From: Candidatus Altimarinota bacterium
GTDB taxonomy: Bacteria > Patescibacteriota > Gracilibacteria > BD1-5 > UBA2023
NCBI GenBank assembly: GCA_028713325.1
Contig: JAQTON010000001.1
Coordinates: 62,001-126,000 of the forward strand
Direction: 5' to 3'
DNA length: 64,000 nt
The notes beneath the pieces are model-generated. The model ran no database searches. It was given only the letters and a program-made list of their open reading frames with translations, and had not been told where the DNA came from. This document shows, in pieces, positions 62,352-64,000 of this stretch. Within the stretch, counting starts at the first letter, position 1. The number at the start of each line of letters is the position of its first letter. The position numbers and the translations under genes are program-made.

Positions 62352-64000
62352 CTACTGGTATATTCCGGTATTATAGGTCGTGGAATCCCATGCGGAATAC
62401 CCGGAAGGGAGCGGATAAACAAAAGAGGTGACTCCGGTGTTGAGAGTCCCAGCTCCGTGTAAATTATTACCACTAGAGATAAACAATGTTCCAGAAAGTC
62501 CGGTAAAAGAATTGGTTTGCAATACTCCGTTTTTATACATTGACAAAGTACCTACATTAGCATCCAATGCAAAACCCAAAACATCTCCTGCTGAAAATGT
62601 TTCATTATTTGATGATACTATACCACTATGATATATTTTTCCATCTCCACCGTTCCATCCCCAACTGTTCGCACTTGAACCATTCCAGGATCCTGCTGAA
62701 GCATTGGCAACCCCAGGAGACAGTCCTGCCGTATTAATAGTAACCTCCCAATACCATTTTCCAATAGACTTGCTAGTATTGGTCCTAATCAACGCCAGAG
62801 TGGTGCTATCGGTAGTAGTAAGATTATTATTCGATGTTGTAATTCCTATGCCAGCACTCTTCGGATTCCAGAATGTTCCATTCGGTGGAGTATAAGTCAT
62901 TGGAGTGGCTCCGAAATTGGCGGTAGCAGCCACTCCTCCTCCTCAATCACTTCCTGTTGCTGGGTAAATCGCACCCGTGAGTCCAGTATATGCAATTCCT
63001 TGGAATATATTGTTCTTGAGAAAACTCACTGTTCCATTATCCATATCCAACATGACACCGAGTGTATCGGTACTAATGTACGATGCTCCATAAGCAGTGG
63101 CGATATAATTGGTATATTTTGTTCCTAAGTTATAGTACATCCATCCGTTGGCTGTTCCGCCCAAATAGTTATCGAGTGAAGCAGTACTGTTCGCAATGCC
63201 CGGTTCTATACTGGTTGTATTTTGTAGATACTCCCAATACCATTTTCCAGAAGATTTTCCTATCGTTGCCCTAATCGTATTAGCACCACTAGGACATGTA
63301 GCGGTAAGATTTCCATTGGAAAGAACAATACCGGAATTCTTATCATTCGGATTCCATGTCGCATAGATTTTCGAACAATTGCTAGTGCTTGCACTACTGA
63401 GTGTTGTCGCTGTACTACAATTTCCGGCATTGCAAGCTTTTACATATCGTGTATAGCTTGTTGCACAAACGAGTCCCGTTTCACTAAAACTTGTGACGTT
63501 TCCTTTGTCGCTCCATGTGGTGTTGTTATTGCTAAACTGGTAGCTTGTGGCATTTTCGGATGATTGCCAGTTCCAAGTGATGCTGGTTGTAGTGACGTTA
63601 CTTACCGCACTTGCGGTCGGAGCAGTTTGACCAGTAAAATTGATAGAAGTGACATTGGTGGTTTTTCCAAAAACCGCAGCTTCTATGACGGAGATGTTTC
63701 CTCCGAAACTTGCAAGAAGTGCTCCAGTAAAGAGGGAAGATACTTCAGTTGGGATATTTGTTGCGATGACGGCGGTGATATTCACTCCTGTGAGAGTGGC
63801 AGTCGTTGTATTGGTGATGGCCCGTATAATTTCTGTTGCATTTTTGTTCTGTGTTGGGATTTTACTGTCTATTGCATAGGGAAGATTATGTTGTTTATCT
63901 ACGACGAAATAGGTGGTGGTTCCAAGAAGATTGGTACTGCCGGTATTGTTGAAAAGGAGAGAAGGAATATTCGTGAGCCAAGTTTGTGCTGCTCCATTAT
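62352..64000 (-). CDS. Surface protein with tandem SPRY domains, 3' part (5' end outside window)
   Basis: The reverse-strand frame enters at the right window edge and ends at TAG 62352-62354, with one recoded TGA (62940-62942 region) between two blocks; about 549 residues are visible. From the visible N-side there is an Asn/Thr-rich region, a fibronectin III-like domain (SITWNWQSSENATSYQFSN), and two SPRY-type domains, each with a GKWYWE core (GKWYWEYLQNTTSIEPGIAN and GKWYWEVTINTAGLSPGVAN), a GVMLDMDNGTVSFLKNN-like strand and a final ANFG. SPRY domains bind proteins and are mainly known from eukaryotes, so contact with a host is a tempting inference. The signal peptide, if any, lies outside the window. 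Confidence 0.88.

Noticed and set aside
1-64000. UGA read as tryptophan (table 4)
   Set aside because: Tryptophan would destroy the GxGxxG, GKGG, GSGWAW and prepilin motifs, and ordinary TGG is used where families have Trp.

Overview
The window is bacterial chromosome that only makes sense if TGA is a sense codon for glycine (translation table 25). In-frame TGA falls exactly on glycines that are invariant in their families: the Rossmann GxGxxG of thioredoxin reductase, the C-terminal GAGDI of MurC, GSGWAW of superoxide dismutase, the GKGG loop of NusA, YEAG of SmpB, the GHxxG of undecaprenyl diphosphate synthase and the -1 glycine of a type IV prepilin. TAA and TAG remain the stops. This points to Candidatus Gracilibacteria (BD1-5) or Absconditabacteria (SR1) within the CPR/Patescibacteria. 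The two cannot be separated from this window; I lean to Gracilibacteria. With the correct code nearly all apparent split genes become intact, and several genes that are hidden under the standard code appear (smpB, dcd, yggT, a small gene behind sod).

Layout. 1-9.4 kb: translation genes (fusA end, tuf, rpsJ, rpmB, rpsP, khpA, tRNA-Asp, -Ala, -Leu) interrupted by a 1,205-aa S-layer-homology protein with Ig-like repeats, and ending with a small T4SS-pilin-like gene. 9.4-12.5 kb: a type IV prepilin-like protein, an unknown gene, tatD. 12.6-16.7 kb: nth, ftsX, an HD phosphohydrolase, murC, a cold-shock gene. 16.7-19.4 kb: superoxide dismutase and a disulfide-forming pair (DsbA-like lipoprotein and VKOR). 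19.5-28.3 kb: pnp, an RNA methyltransferase-like gene, three small unknown genes, dnaK, a phage tail-collar-like membrane protein and an unknown 295-aa gene. 28.5-41.0 kb: one 12.5-kb gene for a secreted 4,175-aa protein. 41.0-46.7 kb: tsaB, a PH-domain membrane protein and trxB face a reverse-strand run nusA - zinc ribbon - rplI - ruvX - uppS - smpB. 46.8-54.4 kb: a single-span membrane protein, yggT, ftsW/rodA, a methyl-accepting chemotaxis protein and clpB. 54.5-64 kb: DUF2975, rlmE, a DHH phosphoesterase, ndk, then the reverse-strand group relA/spoT - CYTH - dcd - thyA, and a truncated tandem-SPRY surface protein.

The gene set fits a small host-associated cell with its own translation, wall-synthesis, disulfide and protein-quality machinery and a large investment in surface proteins (SLH, prepilin, giant secreted protein, SPRY, tail collar). 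Resident genes start after T/C-rich stretches without a Shine-Dalgarno sequence. Two genes do not follow this rule: the chemotaxis receptor and ndk both have a perfect AAGGAG at 7 nt. The chemotaxis gene also reaches its natural C-terminus exactly at a TGA. Both look like arrivals from a standard-code donor. Strong hairpin terminators, often shared by convergent genes, separate most transcription units.
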